A stretch of 32,424 nucleotides of DNA from Planctomycetaceae bacterium (GTDB lineage Bacteria > Planctomycetota > Planctomycetia > Pirellulales > Pirellulaceae), in contig PKCN01000235.1 in NCBI GenBank assembly GCA_002862205.1, forward strand, positions 1 through 32,424. Direction: 5' to 3'. The notes under the pieces are model-generated. The model was given only the letters and a program-made list of their open reading frames with translations. It did not search any database and had not been told where the DNA came from. The translations under genes were made by a program, and so were the position numbers. Shown here piece by piece: positions 17,536 to 26,882 of the stretch (positions are counted from its first letter, which is position 1; every line of letters begins with the position of its first letter).

Positions 17536-19988
17536 CGACTTCCTCCCAGTGTTGCCCGCACGTGAGGTTCAGTGCTGCCAGGCGACGCATGGTAGCTCGC
17601 CCAGTAGGCCAGCATTTGTTCTGCAGCGAGAATCAGACCCAGAAGAGCCAGCAATAGCAGAGTCAGGGTAGAACTACCCGTCGCCTGATTGTCGTCACTC
17701 CATGCCGAACTTTTCATGAATGTGATCTGCAGCGGAAGTAATTGTTGTTGAATCGCTGCGGGGTCCGCACGTTCCAGTTCGCCCTCTCCGACCCGGATGA
17801 CGGATGCCAACGGAAGCACTTGCCCTGATCCGTCAGTGCGGGTCAGCAACCATTCCGATATGCCCGGATAAAGGATTTCAGCAACATTGTCAGCCCCATC
17901 AATGACCATTTCATCCGGCGAAATGTCGATCACGTAGACCGGTTCGTCAGCCGATGATTCCGGCTCTACCAAGGTGGTCGCCAATTCCTGCGGTATTCGT
18001 GGCGGCTCATTGTTGGCAGGAAGGTAGGTCACTTGGTTGATGTATTGCTCAACAGGAAGACGCTTGACCAGTCTTGAGTCAACGAATCGTTGCGTGTCCG
18101 GCGCCGCACCGCTCCAAAGCAAAGCATTGGTTTGCAACATGAATACTACAAAGGTTGGGTCGCCTGACCAGTTTGTCCAGCGGCCATCAAGTCCAGACAG
18201 GACGGTGACCACCGAGCCTCTGCCGACATCATGTTTGGTGACGAACGGCTCCCCGTCGCGTCTGAGCAGAACATTGCGTACCCGAGACCGCTCATTGGCT
18301 GTTTCATCATCACCCGCCGCATTTGTCGCCAGGTCTTCTTTTTCCAGAGTCCAGGAGCGTGCAATATTGACAAGTGCAAAAGCGGCTTCCCCTGCTACCC
18401 TGAGCGGCGCCACCAGCGAGGAAGGATCACCAAACTGCAAGTCAGCCGTGTTCGTGTCGACATTGGGTTGGAGAGCCTTCGCTTGAGCCAAAAGGCCAGG
18501 CAACAGATTGCGTTTGGGGTTGTGAAGGGTCTGGTTGTAGTTGGCTACGTTCGCCCCGGCTCCAATGAATAACGCCAGTCCACCACCGCGTTTCACGTAC
18601 TCAGCTAACGCATCCGCGGCGTTCTCGCCGATCTCGGGGATGTCGACCAAATAGACAGCGCGGTAGGGAGCGAACGTTTCCAAGGTCGCCGAACGAAGGA
18701 ATGAGGGTGGTTGTCTGTCAGGAATGGCACCGATCTGAACCTGACTGCCGGGATTCAGCACTGATGCAATGTGATAGCCACCACGATCCGTTGTCGATCC
18801 ATCGATAACAAGGACTTTCTCGGCATTGCTGAGTGGGAGTGTGCATGAACGGATATTATCGATCGGTAGTGCATCCTCGGGCAGGCTTACTTCGATCGCG
18901 TGCGTTCCTTCCTCGGGAACAAATACTTGAAATGATTGGGTCACCTCACCGCCAGCGGGAATCGATTCGATCACCTGAGTGGGCTGCGTTTCGATTTCGC
19001 CCGTCAGAGCAAGCGTAGGATCGAGGGTCTGACGATCCGAGGAGTAGCGAATCACTCGTGTGGTCAGCGGCACGTCCTGTGCCGTTGATTTCCCGTAATT
19101 TCGGATCGTAGCCGTGACCACCACCGGAACGCCGGCAACCCAAACGTCTTGGGCCGGTGAGAGGTCGGTAATCGCAAGGTTGTCTGCGGGCTGTGCGGCG
19201 CAATCGATCATGCGGATCGTCACGTCACTTGACAACTTTCTCAAGGACTCAGCGAGACGCTCAGGGTTGCCCCAGTCACGTTCTCGAAAATCGCTGGCGA
19301 TGTAAAGAAATTTTGCGTCCGCAGGCGTTGAATTTACCAGTTCGGTAGCGAGATCCAACGCAGGAACAAGATCTGTGCGAATCGGAGAAGCGGTCGTGGC
19401 CATCACGCGATTGACCAGACGTCCACCCGACATGATCGTTTGCGAGGCCAAATCAGCTGCAGCGTCTCCGGACTCACTGCCTCCACGGGTGGCCATCGCT
19501 GCCCGACTGGCACGCATCACTGTGAGTTGGTGGTTCCCATCGCTGGCGGCCAATCGACGCGTGAGATCCTGTAAAGCTTGCAGTGATCGTCCATAAGCAG
19601 TTGTGGTGTTGACCCTTGAATCGGCGGAATCAGCATTGGTGGAGAGGGTTCGGCGTCCGCTTGGCCCAATGCTCTTGTCACCCATGGAGTAACTGTCGTC
19701 GAGTACCACGACGTGATGGGTGGTGATGCCGCCGATGGAACCCAGCATCTGTCCGCCGCCGGTCCATCCGCACAATAATGCGATCAGAACCGCAGCCACG
19801 GCCAAACGTGACAGCAGGAGAAGCAATTGACGTAGTCGAATCCACTTCTTCTGCTTCCGGTAACTTGCCAGCAGAAAGTCCATCGCTGCCCAACGCTGCC
19901 GACGATGACGCAACATATTGATCAGATGGACCAACAGAGGCATCACCACAAACAGAAAGCCGAGCGTCAGGGCAGGATACAGGAACAA
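17532..19988 (-). CDS. BatA-like vWA membrane protein
   Basis: 818 aa. Begins with the BatA N-terminal signature (FLYPALTLGFLFVVMPLLVHLINMLRHR split over residues 2-29: TM, then basic stretch), a second TM at ~54-77, then a vWA domain with MIDAS DDSYSM near 96. The middle region includes CARDB-like beta segments (VVVTATIRNYGKS) and a GATase-like fold (PYRAVYLVDIPEIG... GGGLALFIG), ending in a TM near 780-805. The only start in frame before the conserved N-terminus is TTG at 19988; an upstream TGA in this frame excludes longer forms, and no good Shine-Dalgarno is visible, so the start is uncertain. It follows the DUF58 gene by 37 bp and overlaps the next vWA gene by 4 bp. Confidence 0.85.
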   Translation of the reverse strand: MFLYPALTLGFLFVVMPLLVHLINMLRHRRQRWAAMDFLLASYRKQKKWIRLRQLLLLLSRLAVAAVLIALLCGWTGGGQMLGSIGGITTHHVVVLDDSYSMGDKSIGPSGRRTLSTNADSADSRVNTTTAYGRSLQALQDLTRRLAASDGNHQLTVMRASRAAMATRGGSESGDAAADLASQTIMSGGRLVNRVMATTASPIRTDLVPALDLATELVNSTPADAKFLYIASDFRERDWGNPERLAESLRKLSSDVTIRMIDCAAQPADNLAITDLSPAQDVWVAGVPVVVTATIRNYGKSTAQDVPLTTRVIRYSSDRQTLDPTLALTGEIETQPTQVIESIPAGGEVTQSFQVFVPEEGTHAIEVSLPEDALPIDNIRSCTLPLSNAEKVLVIDGSTTDRGGYHIASVLNPGSQVQIGAIPDRQPPSFLRSATLETFAPYRAVYLVDIPEIGENAADALAEYVKRGGGLALFIGAGANVANYNQTLHNPKRNLLPGLLAQAKALQPNVDTNTADLQFGDPSSLVAPLRVAGEAAFALVNIARSWTLEKEDLATNAAGDDETANERSRVRNVLLRRDGEPFVTKHDVGRGSVVTVLSGLDGRWTNWSGDPTFVVFMLQTNALLWSGAAPDTQRFVDSRLVKRLPVEQYINQVTYLPANNEPPRIPQELATTLVEPESSADEPVYVIDISPDEMVIDGADNVAEILYPGISEWLLTRTDGSGQVLPLASVIRVGEGELERADPAAIQQQLLPLQITFMKSSAWSDDNQATGSSTLTLLLLALLGLILAAEQMLAYWASYHASPGSTEPHVRATLGGSR

Positions 19989-20025
19989 GGTGCAGGGTCG
20001 TTTTGCAAGTCGGGAGCGGGAGAGG

Positions 20026-20928
20026 TTAACGTTTCAGATTGGGTAGCAATTGGCGTGTTGCCAGGAATTTGGCCAGCACGGCATCCAGGGGTTCGCTGGT
20101 TCGAACTTGCATGTATTCAATGGAAAGCCGGCCGCATGCTTGACGGGTGCTGTCGAGGAACTCATTGAGTGCTTCCAAATAACCTTCGCGCAGAGCGCGA
20201 GGATTGCAGTTCAACATATCCTCGGTTTCCAGCCCCTCGAAGCGAGTGGCACCGTTGAACTGAAAGTCCATCTCGTCGTCGTGCAGAACGTGAAACAGAA
20301 CGACATCGTGACCGCGTTGCCGCAGGACGCGAAGCCCTTCCATCAAGTTGTCGACGCCGAGCAGATCGGAAATGATCAGAACCAGACCGCGACGGGGAAT
20401 GCCCTGTGCAACCTGTTTGGCCACGCGCGTGAGGTCGGTTCGCCCATCAGCACCCACTGAATCCAGCATCGAGAGGATTCGAGCGAGCTGCTGTTGATTG
20501 CTTTTGGCAGGGACGGTGGCGCGGACCGCAGTGTCGAAAGTGTAAAGCCCTGTTGCATCCTTCTGACGCAAAGCAAGATAACTCAGGCATGCTGCGATGG
20601 AAGCTGAGTAGTCGAACTTGTTCAGGTCACCCTCACCGTAGGACATGCTTGCGGAGCGATCCACCAGCAGGGTCAAACGAAGGTTGGTTTCTTCTTCGTA
20701 CTGCTTGATGTGCAAGCGGTCCTGGCGCGCATAAACTTTCCAGTCGATGTGTCGGATTTCATCGCCCCGCGTGTATTGGCGGTGCTGAAGAAACTCGATC
20801 GACTGTCCGAAGTAGGGGCTACGATGCATCCCGGCGAGAAACCCTTCAACGACACGACGTGCCTTGAGTTCCAAGCGTCGGATGCGGGTCGTTACCTCAG
20901 GACGCAAATATCTTTTGGAATCGGGCAT
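20026..20928 (-). CDS. DUF58 domain-containing protein
   Basis: 300 aa cytosolic protein with the DUF58 hallmark [15 protein letters not shown] (residues 54-68) followed by a vWA-like domain carrying MIDAS DRSAS (90-94) and IISDLLG near 183. In MoxR operons DUF58 proteins are thought to be substrates or adaptors of the AAA+ ATPase. The start at 20928 lies 32 bp inside the end of moxR, so the two are tightly coupled. No strong ribosome site at optimal spacing is visible (GAGGA about 16 nt upstream), but no later Met preserves the domain. Confidence 0.92.
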   Translation of the reverse strand: MPDSKRYLRPEVTTRIRRLELKARRVVEGFLAGMHRSPYFGQSIEFLQHRQYTRGDEIRHIDWKVYARQDRLHIKQYEEETNLRLTLLVDRSASMSYGEGDLNKFDYSASIAACLSYLALRQKDATGLYTFDTAVRATVPAKSNQQQLARILSMLDSVGADGRTDLTRVAKQVAQGIPRRGLVLIISDLLGVDNLMEGLRVLRQRGHDVVLFHVLHDDEMDFQFNGATRFEGLETEDMLNCNPRALREGYLEALNEFLDSTRQACGRLSIEYMQVRTSEPLDAVLAKFLATRQLLPNLKR

Positions 20929-21976
20929 CGCGTGAAAGTTCGTCCTCGGTCGTCGGCGTCGCCGCTATGATTCGTTCTACTACTTCGTCACTTGTGATTC
21001 CGTCACTTTCGGCGGCGAAATTGACCACCATTCTGTGCCGGAGTACTGGCTTGGCCAGCGCTTGAATGTCTTCAACCTGTACGTGAAAGCGACCCTCGAG
21101 CAAAGCTCGAGCCTTGCCGCCCAAAATCAGAAACTGCACCGCACGGGGGCCAGCACCCCAACCCACCAGGTCATCAACAAAGTCCGGAACACCGTCGCTG
21201 CCAACGCGGGTTTGACGAACCAGAGACAACGCGTAGCGAACCACATGATCGCTCACAGGGACCTGCCGCACGAGACGCTGTAGCCTCAGAATCTCTTCAG
21301 CACCCAACACGGGGGCAACTTCGCCAGTTGCCGTTCCCGTGGTCCGACGTGCAACCTCAAATTCTTCGTCGAAACTGGGGTACTCAACGTAAACCTTGAA
21401 CATGAAGCGGTCCTGCTGAGCCTCAGGCAACGGATAGGTACCCTCCTGTTCGATCGGGTTTTGCGTCGCCAGCACGAAAAATGGATCCGACAACTCATGG
21501 CGGTTGCGGCCGACAGTCACTTGCCGCTCCTGCATGGCCTCCAGCAACGCCGCCTGGGTCTTGGGCGGGGTTCGGTTGATCTCATCTGCAAGTACCACAT
21601 TGGCAAACAGCGGGCCTTCCATGAAGCGGAAGTCACGATGACCCGTTGAACGGTCCTCTTCGATGATTTCCGTTCCGGTGACGTCGGCAGGCATCAAATC
21701 CGGAGTGAACTGGATGCGGCTGAAAGATAGGTCCAACGTCTGAGCCAAGGTGCTGATCATCAACGTCTTGGCCAGCCCCGGGACACCCTCAAGCATCACA
21801 TGGCCGCGACTGAAAAGACAGATCATGATCTCGTCGATGACCTGTTCCTGGCCAACAATGATTTTACCCAATTCATCAATGATTCTCTGACGAGCTTCAT
21901 GAAGCCGATTGGCATCGGTTTCACTTAACGCGTCTTCACCGGCCGGTGCTCCGCCGTCGGTCGCTTCGGTTGACAT
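20897..21976 (-). CDS. MoxR family AAA+ ATPase
   Basis: 359 aa, typical length. Walker A GVPGLAKT (64-71), Walker [10 protein letters not shown] (Asp131, Glu132), sensor [18 protein letters not shown] (170-187). MoxR ATPases act as chaperones that mature or remodel partner proteins, often through vWA-domain partners, three of which follow here. The ATG at 21976 has GAGAAGGA about 6 nt upstream. It is the first gene of a four-gene operon (moxR, DUF58, BatA-like, large vWA) and overlaps DUF58 by 32 bp. Confidence 0.95.
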   Translation of the reverse strand: MSTEATDGGAPAGEDALSETDANRLHEARQRIIDELGKIIVGQEQVIDEIMICLFSRGHVMLEGVPGLAKTLMISTLAQTLDLSFSRIQFTPDLMPADVTGTEIIEEDRSTGHRDFRFMEGPLFANVVLADEINRTPPKTQAALLEAMQERQVTVGRNRHELSDPFFVLATQNPIEQEGTYPLPEAQQDRFMFKVYVEYPSFDEEFEVARRTTGTATGEVAPVLGAEEILRLQRLVRQVPVSDHVVRYALSLVRQTRVGSDGVPDFVDDLVGWGAGPRAVQFLILGGKARALLEGRFHVQVEDIQALAKPVLRHRMVVNFAAESDGITSDEVVERIIAATPTTEDELSRDARFQKIFAS

Positions 21977-22585
21977 GCAACATCCTTCTCTGGTGAGTCA
22001 CTCTTGAGGTTTGAAGGAGTGGGGCGTAGGTTCGCTGGCCACCGCTTTCCGTTCCAGAATAACAGCAAAACCGAACTTCCGCGCCATGTCTAAGCTGCTT
22101 TCCAGCCCTCGTTTTCCGATTCATGACGCTGTGATCGTCAGTTTGGCAGACCTTCGCTGAGAGTCTAAGAGTCCCTGAGCGTCGCGTGAACCGACCCATT
22201 CGTCCAGTTTTGGGAGGTATTCCGGCCACAGACTGATGGCGGGACGCATCAATGGACCTCCCGTATCCCGACCGAATGCACCGCGATCAGTGAACGGTGT
22301 CCGAAGATCAATTGCAAAAAAAGCGACCGCGCCCCGACGAATGCGTGCCGCTGAGCGGGCCACATCATGGGCTCTGGACCCCTCTCACGCTTTTCCAGCA
22401 TGCCGGCGCGGAATAGCGAATGGCGGAACAGCGAATGGCGGAACAGCGAATGGCGGCATGCCCAACGGGACACACTCTCCCGGCGAACGTCGCTGTGAAA
22501 TTTGTCGCGAGGTGTTGTCTTCCTGCTGAGCGCGGGTGAGGGAATCGGAGACTGGAGGGCTCTGAGTGGAAAGAAAGCTGGTTCT
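21977..22585. other. Spacer between MoxR operon and LPG-TM gene
   Basis: 609 bp containing the 15-bp array at 22408-22452. Possible frames here (for example an 80-codon minus-strand frame at 22121-22363) lack ribosome sites and family resemblance. The moxR promoter should lie between about 21980 and 22120 but no confident match was found. Confidence 0.6.
22408..22452. repeat. 15-bp tandem repeat, 3 copies
   Basis: GCGGAATAGCGAATG then GCGGAACAGCGAATG twice, followed by a partial GCGGCATGC. Intergenic, about 130 bp beyond the 3' end of the LPG-TM gene. Confidence 0.9.
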
Positions 22586-23671
22586 TTACGTGAAAGCAGA
22601 ACCAGAATCATCGTCGTTTTTTGCGTCCGCGTTAGCTTGATCCACCTCAGGAGGCTCGGCGTGCTCCTCTGCCATCTCGAGGCTCTCGCGAACTTCCGCA
22701 TTGGCTGTCCAGTAAAAAACGGTCGCTACCAAGGCGAGCAGAATACGAAGCATTTCGAACACCAATGCGACCAAGGTGCCTGAGGCGATGGTCGGATTCG
22801 CGGGGATCATCTTGTACAAAGCAGCAATCGCCGCCTCCCACACGCCAACACCTGCCGGTGTCAGGGGCAGGGCAGAAGCCAGCATGCCCAGTGGAACGAT
22901 CACGAAGTGCTCGATCAGGTTCGGCGGGGCACTGTACAGGCTACAGGCAACCAGATAGACGCTGATCGCAAACAGGCTCTGAACCCCAACGCTCATCAGC
23001 AGTGAAGCACCAAACGCATAAGGATGAGCGTGGAATGTTCGAAAGGGCGGCCCTAATTTGGCCACAAGCGGGCCCACGTAACGAATCCTGCTACCCAAGT
23101 TGATGATTCGATCTACCGAACGGCCACCCAAAACAAGGAACAGAAGGACAACCGTTCCGATGCCAAACAGGCTGCTGGCTGCAAATTTAAGCTCCTCAAG
23201 CCCCTCAGCCGATTCGCGTACCTCAGCCGGTTGCAGCAGCAAAGTCCCCATCACGACCAGAAACAACAGTCCGTACAACCCTGAACCCCGATCCACCAAC
23301 ACCGAGGCGACAGCCTCGACGCGTTTCCCCGGACGACGCCGCGCAAGAAATATTGCTTTGAATAAATCGCCGCCGACGCTGCCGACCGAAATGAAACTGA
23401 GCAAAAAACAGATGGCTCCCAGTCGAAATGCCTCCAGCATCGAGAGGGCGATTCCCTGACATCGAACCAGAATGCACCAACGTGCGAACGAGAGTGCTGT
23501 TGCCACAATCGCAACAAAAAAAGCACCAACCAGCAATCCGTAGTGCTTGGGTTGCTGCGACAATTGCTCCCATTGTTCAGACTCAATTCGTGACATCAGG
23601 ACAGTGATGATCACCGCGGGAATGATGAATTTGATCGCACTCAGTGCGAGGGAGCGTTTGGTGCTGACCAT
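22586..23671 (-). CDS. Lysylphosphatidylglycerol synthase TM-domain (flippase-like) protein
   Basis: 361 aa, polytopic with about eight hydrophobic segments. Family signatures are SVGSVGGDLFKA (95-106), VLVDR (124-128) and PLTPAGVGVWEAA in the C-terminal half, which correspond to GGD and P-x-GG-x-G motifs of the UPF0104 / AglD-like family. No C-terminal aminoacyltransferase domain is present, so it is not a full MprF; a role in lipid or lipid-linked sugar translocation is inferred only. The tail (about 335-361) is acidic and cytosolic. The start is placed at ATG 23671: the in-frame extension to 23899 is largely coded by a 15-bp repeat and lacks family resemblance. The ribosome site is weak. 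Confidence 0.85.
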   Translation of the reverse strand: MVSTKRSLALSAIKFIIPAVIITVLMSRIESEQWEQLSQQPKHYGLLVGAFFVAIVATALSFARWCILVRCQGIALSMLEAFRLGAICFLLSFISVGSVGGDLFKAIFLARRRPGKRVEAVASVLVDRGSGLYGLLFLVVMGTLLLQPAEVRESAEGLEELKFAASSLFGIGTVVLLFLVLGGRSVDRIINLGSRIRYVGPLVAKLGPPFRTFHAHPYAFGASLLMSVGVQSLFAISVYLVACSLYSAPPNLIEHFVIVPLGMLASALPLTPAGVGVWEAAIAALYKMIPANPTIASGTLVALVFEMLRILLALVATVFYWTANAEVRESLEMAEEHAEPPEVDQANADAKNDDDSGSAFT

Positions 23672-23743
23672 TACCGAAGCGTAGCACCCGTGAGATTTTG
23701 AACCAACCCCGCGTGAGGCCATGGGCCGTGGGCGGTGATGAAC

Positions 23744-23788
23744 CGGGAATCTCAGAGCCGGGAATCTCAAAGCCGGGGATCTCAAAGC
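23744..23788. repeat. 15-bp tandem repeat, 3 copies
   Basis: Units CGGGAATCTCAGAGC, CGGGAATCTCAAAGC and CGGGGATCTCAAAGC lie about 75 bp upstream of the LPG-TM start. Confidence 0.9.
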
Positions 23789-23958
23789 GAAGCGATTCGA
23801 CGTGGCGGCCGCCTGCCACTGGCTGGCTGTGATTGTGGCTTTCCCGTTCCCGACGGTAACGGTCCTGAACGCTTGGGTGCGTCGGTTGAATGTTCGCACA
23901 TGGGACAGGATTGGCTAGGCCGACGATCGCATGACGTCTTCCCCGGGAGCCGTTGTGA

Positions 23959-24006
23959 CTGAGGCGGTGGCGAACTGAGGCGGTGGCGAACTGAGGCGGT
24001 GGCGAA
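23959..24006. repeat. 16-bp tandem repeat, 3 perfect copies
   Basis: CTGAGGCGGTGGCGAA starts at 23959, 23975 and 23991, all identical, followed by a partial fourth copy CTGAGGCGG at 24007. Identity of all copies suggests recent expansion or active homogenisation. Confidence 0.95.
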
Positions 24007-24255
24007 CTGAGGCGGCGATATGGGGGCCCGTTTGAGGCAACTGTACGATCGGCTGCGGGATCGGACCGGCCATGTTCGGGGGGTTGCTATCTTTAATGCA
24101 TGGCCGGTTTTTGCCATTTTCAACGAAGTTTTATACATTTCAGGGAAGTTTCGGGGACAACCTTGCGAAAAATCGTGAAAGATAATATTCTGCTACTCCT
24201 GCAATGGCAGATCAGCAAAATATCCAAAACATCGTTCGGACTGAGTGAACTACCC

Positions 24256-24459
24256 ATGACCATGGACAACAGCCTCAAGGTTAAAGCCGGGGCTATTCGT
24301 GCACGAAATGTACTGACCCGCTCTGAGCGAGTTGCTCGCCTGAGAGAACTTGACCGCTTCGACGAGGAAGCGAGCGTTGTGGGTATGGCCAAGGTACGAG
24401 TCGTCAAAGTTTCGCTTAAGAAGAAGAAGAAAGTGAAGAAGGCCGAGGACGAGAAATAA
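24256..24459 (+). CDS. PVC-type small basic protein
   Basis: 67 aa (65 if ATG 24262 is used), strongly basic with a Lys-rich tail (SLKKKKKVKK). The core (SLKVKAGAIRARNVLTRSER, then MAKVRVVKV) matches, from memory, a short conserved 'small basic protein' family largely restricted to Planctomycetes, Verrucomicrobia and Chlamydiae; a ribosome or RNA association has been suggested, but the function is not established. The in-frame extension back to 24100 covers the A/T-rich promoter-like stretch and does not belong to the family, so it is rejected. A strong intrinsic terminator follows 31 bp after the stop, indicating a short, probably abundant monocistronic mRNA. Confidence 0.88.
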   Translation: MTMDNSLKVKAGAIRARNVLTRSERVARLRELDRFDEEASVVGMAKVRVVKVSLKKKKKVKKAEDEK

Positions 24460-24490
24460 TTCCCGTCTCCGCGATCCTATTTTCTCCGCG

Positions 24491-24529
24491 AGCCGGATGA
24501 GCGTTCCGCGACGCCATCCGGCTTTTTTT
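24491..24529 (+). terminator. Rho-independent terminator after small basic protein gene
   Basis: Nine-bp stem AGCCGGATG (24491-24499) / CATCCGGCT (24515-24523), extended by GCGT/ACGC across a bulged A and closed by a six-nt loop. A run of seven T follows from 24523. This is the clearest terminator in the window. Confidence 0.93.
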
Positions 24530-24719
24530 GTGCCCGCATGCGGAGTTCGTTCCACCCCTCTCTGTCCCACGGATGTTGCTCCCCATCTGGCATTGCCAAT
24601 CTCTGAACTCCATTACAGCTTACTTATTTGGCACCGGTGGGTTAACGACTTGGCGTTTTTTCGGTGGATAAGCAAGCTACTAGTGCTGCGTTACGATCGG
24701 GACGGTTTAGAATACTCAC

Positions 24720-25715
24720 ATGACGAACACCCTTGAAGAACCTGAGCAGGCGGCGGCAGATGTGGTGCCCGTGAGCACGCAGAGTCCAGCGGTCGATCCG
24801 CAAAAGAAGATTCCGCATCCAGACGCGACTCGTCCACTCAAGGTTCAGTGGCAATATGCGATCGTCCTGGCATTGGTGCACGTTGCTGCGTTGTTGGCGT
24901 TTTTCGGCTGGTTCTTCACCTGGTCTGGGCTGGTCGTTGGCATCGCCGGCCACTTCGTGTTTGGCATGCTCGGGATCACCATTGGGTATCATCGCTTACT
25001 AACCCATCGCGGGTTCACGTGTCCTGTCTGGTTGGAACGTAGTTTGGCGATTCTCGGGATGTGTAACTTGCAGGATAGCCCCGCACGCTGGGTCGCCATT
25101 CATCGGATGCATCATCAGCACAGCGACAAACAGCCCGATCCGCATTCTCCCTTGGTGAATTTTTTCTGGGGACACGTGGGCTGGGTGATTTGTCGGCACC
25201 AGGAACTTGATACGACTCGGCATTATGAGCGTTACGTCCGCGACCTGCTTCGGGATCCGTTCTATCTGCATTTGGAACGGCGTCAGGGATGGTTCTTTGT
25301 TTTTGTGGCTCACGCCGTCGTGATGATTTCGCTTGGGGCCGCGTTCGGTTACTGGGTGAGCGGTGGAGTCGGCGCGGAGGCTACGAGATATGCTGCCAGT
25401 TGGGCCGTGTGGGGCGTGGCGGTACGCACCGTGTTTGTGCTGCACGGCACGTGGTCGGTAAATTCACTCGCCCACCTGTTCGGCTACCGAAACTATGAGA
25501 CACGTGATGAAAGCACCAACAACTGGCTGGTCGCCCTGATCAGTCACGGTGAGGGGTGGCATAACAACCATCACGCCGAGCCGCGCAGCGCTGCACACGG
25601 TCATCGTTGGTGGGAGTACGATATGTCCTGGTGGATCATTCGATCTTGGGAAATGATTGGTCTGGCTAAAAATGTCGTGCGACCCAAGTGCATGCAGTCG
25701 CGAAATTCATCTTGA
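24720..25715 (+). CDS. Membrane fatty acid (acyl) desaturase
   Basis: 331 aa integral membrane di-iron desaturase of the acyl-CoA delta-9 (OLE1/SCD-like) type. Three histidine boxes: HRLLTH (91-96), HRMHHQHSD (128-136) and HNNHH (281-285), plus the conserved NSLAHLFG near 248. TM segments are near 46-65, 69-90, 192-212 and 225-243. It would introduce a cis double bond into saturated acyl chains and tune membrane fluidity. The ~40-residue N-terminus is polar and probably cytosolic. ATG 24720 begins the conserved length; the ribosome site is weak. It lies 190 bp after the terminator of the small basic protein gene, so it has its own promoter, not located. Confidence 0.92.
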   Translation: MTNTLEEPEQAAADVVPVSTQSPAVDPQKKIPHPDATRPLKVQWQYAIVLALVHVAALLAFFGWFFTWSGLVVGIAGHFVFGMLGITIGYHRLLTHRGFTCPVWLERSLAILGMCNLQDSPARWVAIHRMHHQHSDKQPDPHSPLVNFFWGHVGWVICRHQELDTTRHYERYVRDLLRDPFYLHLERRQGWFFVFVAHAVVMISLGAAFGYWVSGGVGAEATRYAASWAVWGVAVRTVFVLHGTWSVNSLAHLFGYRNYETRDESTNNWLVALISHGEGWHNNHHAEPRSAAHGHRWWEYDMSWWIIRSWEMIGLAKNVVRPKCMQSRNSS

Positions 25716-25846
25716 GAGCCCTCGCTGACCTGAGCCCGTTTCAGCTTGCTCAGGCGAGACTTCTATCGAGGTGCGAACCAACCGTCAGATTGAAACCTGA
25801 AGTCGCACGAAAGTATCGTGAAAGCGAGGTTTGCGATCAGCAAGCC

Positions 25847-26818
25847 CTAACTGTAGTTGGGTGTTGGTGGTCGGTAGTCTTGCAAGTTGATTGAGCGGAA
25901 CCAGTCGATGGTATGCTGCAATCCATTGGCCAGCGAAACTTTAGGCTCCCATGCCAATTCTTTCTTGGCCAACGAAATATCAGGTCGACGACGGGTCGGG
26001 TCATCCGAGGGTAGCGGTTTGTGTACCAGGCGACTCGATGCGGCCGAGAGTTCAATGATCTTTTGGGCCAGTTCGGAAATAGTGAATTCGGTCGGGTTTC
26101 CGATGTTCACGGGACCCACAAAATTGCCCTCGTTATTCATCATCGCGATCAGTGCATCGACAAGATCGTCTCGATAGCAGAACGAGCGTGTTTGCTGCCC
26201 GTCGCCAAAAATCGTGATGTCCTGATTGTTCAATGCCTGCCTGATAAAGTTCGATACCACCCGGCCATCGTAGGGATGCATGCGTGGTCCGTAGGTGTTG
26301 AAAATGCGGACAATGCGAATATCCACCTGGTTGCTGCGGTGGTAATCCATGAAGAGGGTTTCAGCGACACGTTTGCCCTCGTCATAGCAGGCTCTGACTC
26401 CAATCGGGTTCACGCTACCTCGGTAGCTTTCGACTTGGGGATGAACTTCAGGATCGCCATAAACCTCACTTGTGCTTGCCTGCAGGATTCTTGCGCCGCA
26501 GCGTTTCGCAACACCCAGCATGTTGATCGATCCCAGAACGCTGGTCTTGATGGTTTTGATCGGGTTGTATTGATAGTGGCCCGGTGCGGCGGGGCAAGCC
26601 AGGTTGTAGACCTGATCGACTTCGAGAAAAATCGGCAACGTCACATCGTGTCGCAGGATTTCAAAGTTCGGGGCCCCTAACAAATGTTGGATATTCGACT
26701 TCTGGCTGGTGAAAAAATTGTCCAAACAGATCACGTCGTGACCCTGTTCAACCAATCGTTCGCACAGATGGGAACCAAGAAATCCCGCACCGCCCGTGAT
26801 GAGGATACGCTGAATCAT
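25847..26818 (-). CDS. UDP-glucuronate decarboxylase (UDP-xylose synthase type)
   Basis: 323 aa extended SDR. NAD site [10 protein letters not shown] (8-17), [10 protein letters not shown] (114-123), and catalytic CYDEGKR with Tyr145 and Lys149 in the [13 protein letters not shown] context diagnostic of UXS enzymes. It converts UDP-glucuronate to UDP-xylose, a nucleotide-sugar donor for surface polysaccharides. The start at ATG 26818 matches the family N-terminus; the in-frame extension to 26911 overlaps no conserved region and is rejected. It is 64 bp downstream of panC on the same strand and could be co-transcribed, although the functions are unrelated. Confidence 0.93.
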   Translation of the reverse strand: MIQRILITGGAGFLGSHLCERLVEQGHDVICLDNFFTSQKSNIQHLLGAPNFEILRHDVTLPIFLEVDQVYNLACPAAPGHYQYNPIKTIKTSVLGSINMLGVAKRCGARILQASTSEVYGDPEVHPQVESYRGSVNPIGVRACYDEGKRVAETLFMDYHRSNQVDIRIVRIFNTYGPRMHPYDGRVVSNFIRQALNNQDITIFGDGQQTRSFCYRDDLVDALIAMMNNEGNFVGPVNIGNPTEFTISELAQKIIELSAASSRLVHKPLPSDDPTRRRPDISLAKKELAWEPKVSLANGLQHTIDWFRSINLQDYRPPTPNYS

Positions 26819-26882
26819 CGGAGTCTCTTTCGGTAGAGTTTGAGAGGCTGTGGCAATGTCTGGGACAGAAGTGAAGTGCTGA

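Larger units (their letters stand above)
23672..24255. other. Divergent spacer with two tandem repeat families
   Basis: 584 bp between the LPG-TM start (minus) and the small basic protein start (plus). Holds a 15-bp array (23744-23788) and a 16-bp array (23959-24006). The stretch 24111-24190 is markedly A/T-rich relative to its surroundings and is the likely promoter zone of the small basic protein: TTGCCA at 24111 with TATACA at 24132 (15-nt spacer), or the GATAATATT element at 24181. Neither pair is ideal. Confidence 0.5.

Noticed and set aside
22121-22363. 80-codon minus-strand frame in the moxR upstream spacer
   Set aside because: No recognisable family, ribosome site or conservation evidence; treated as chance.
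23672-23899. 76-residue N-terminal extension of the LPG-TM protein
   Set aside because: Mostly encoded by a 15-bp repeat and basic low-complexity sequence; the first TM follows ATG 23671 naturally.
24100-24255. 52-residue N-terminal extension of the small basic protein
   Set aside because: Covers the A/T-rich promoter-like region and is outside the known family length.
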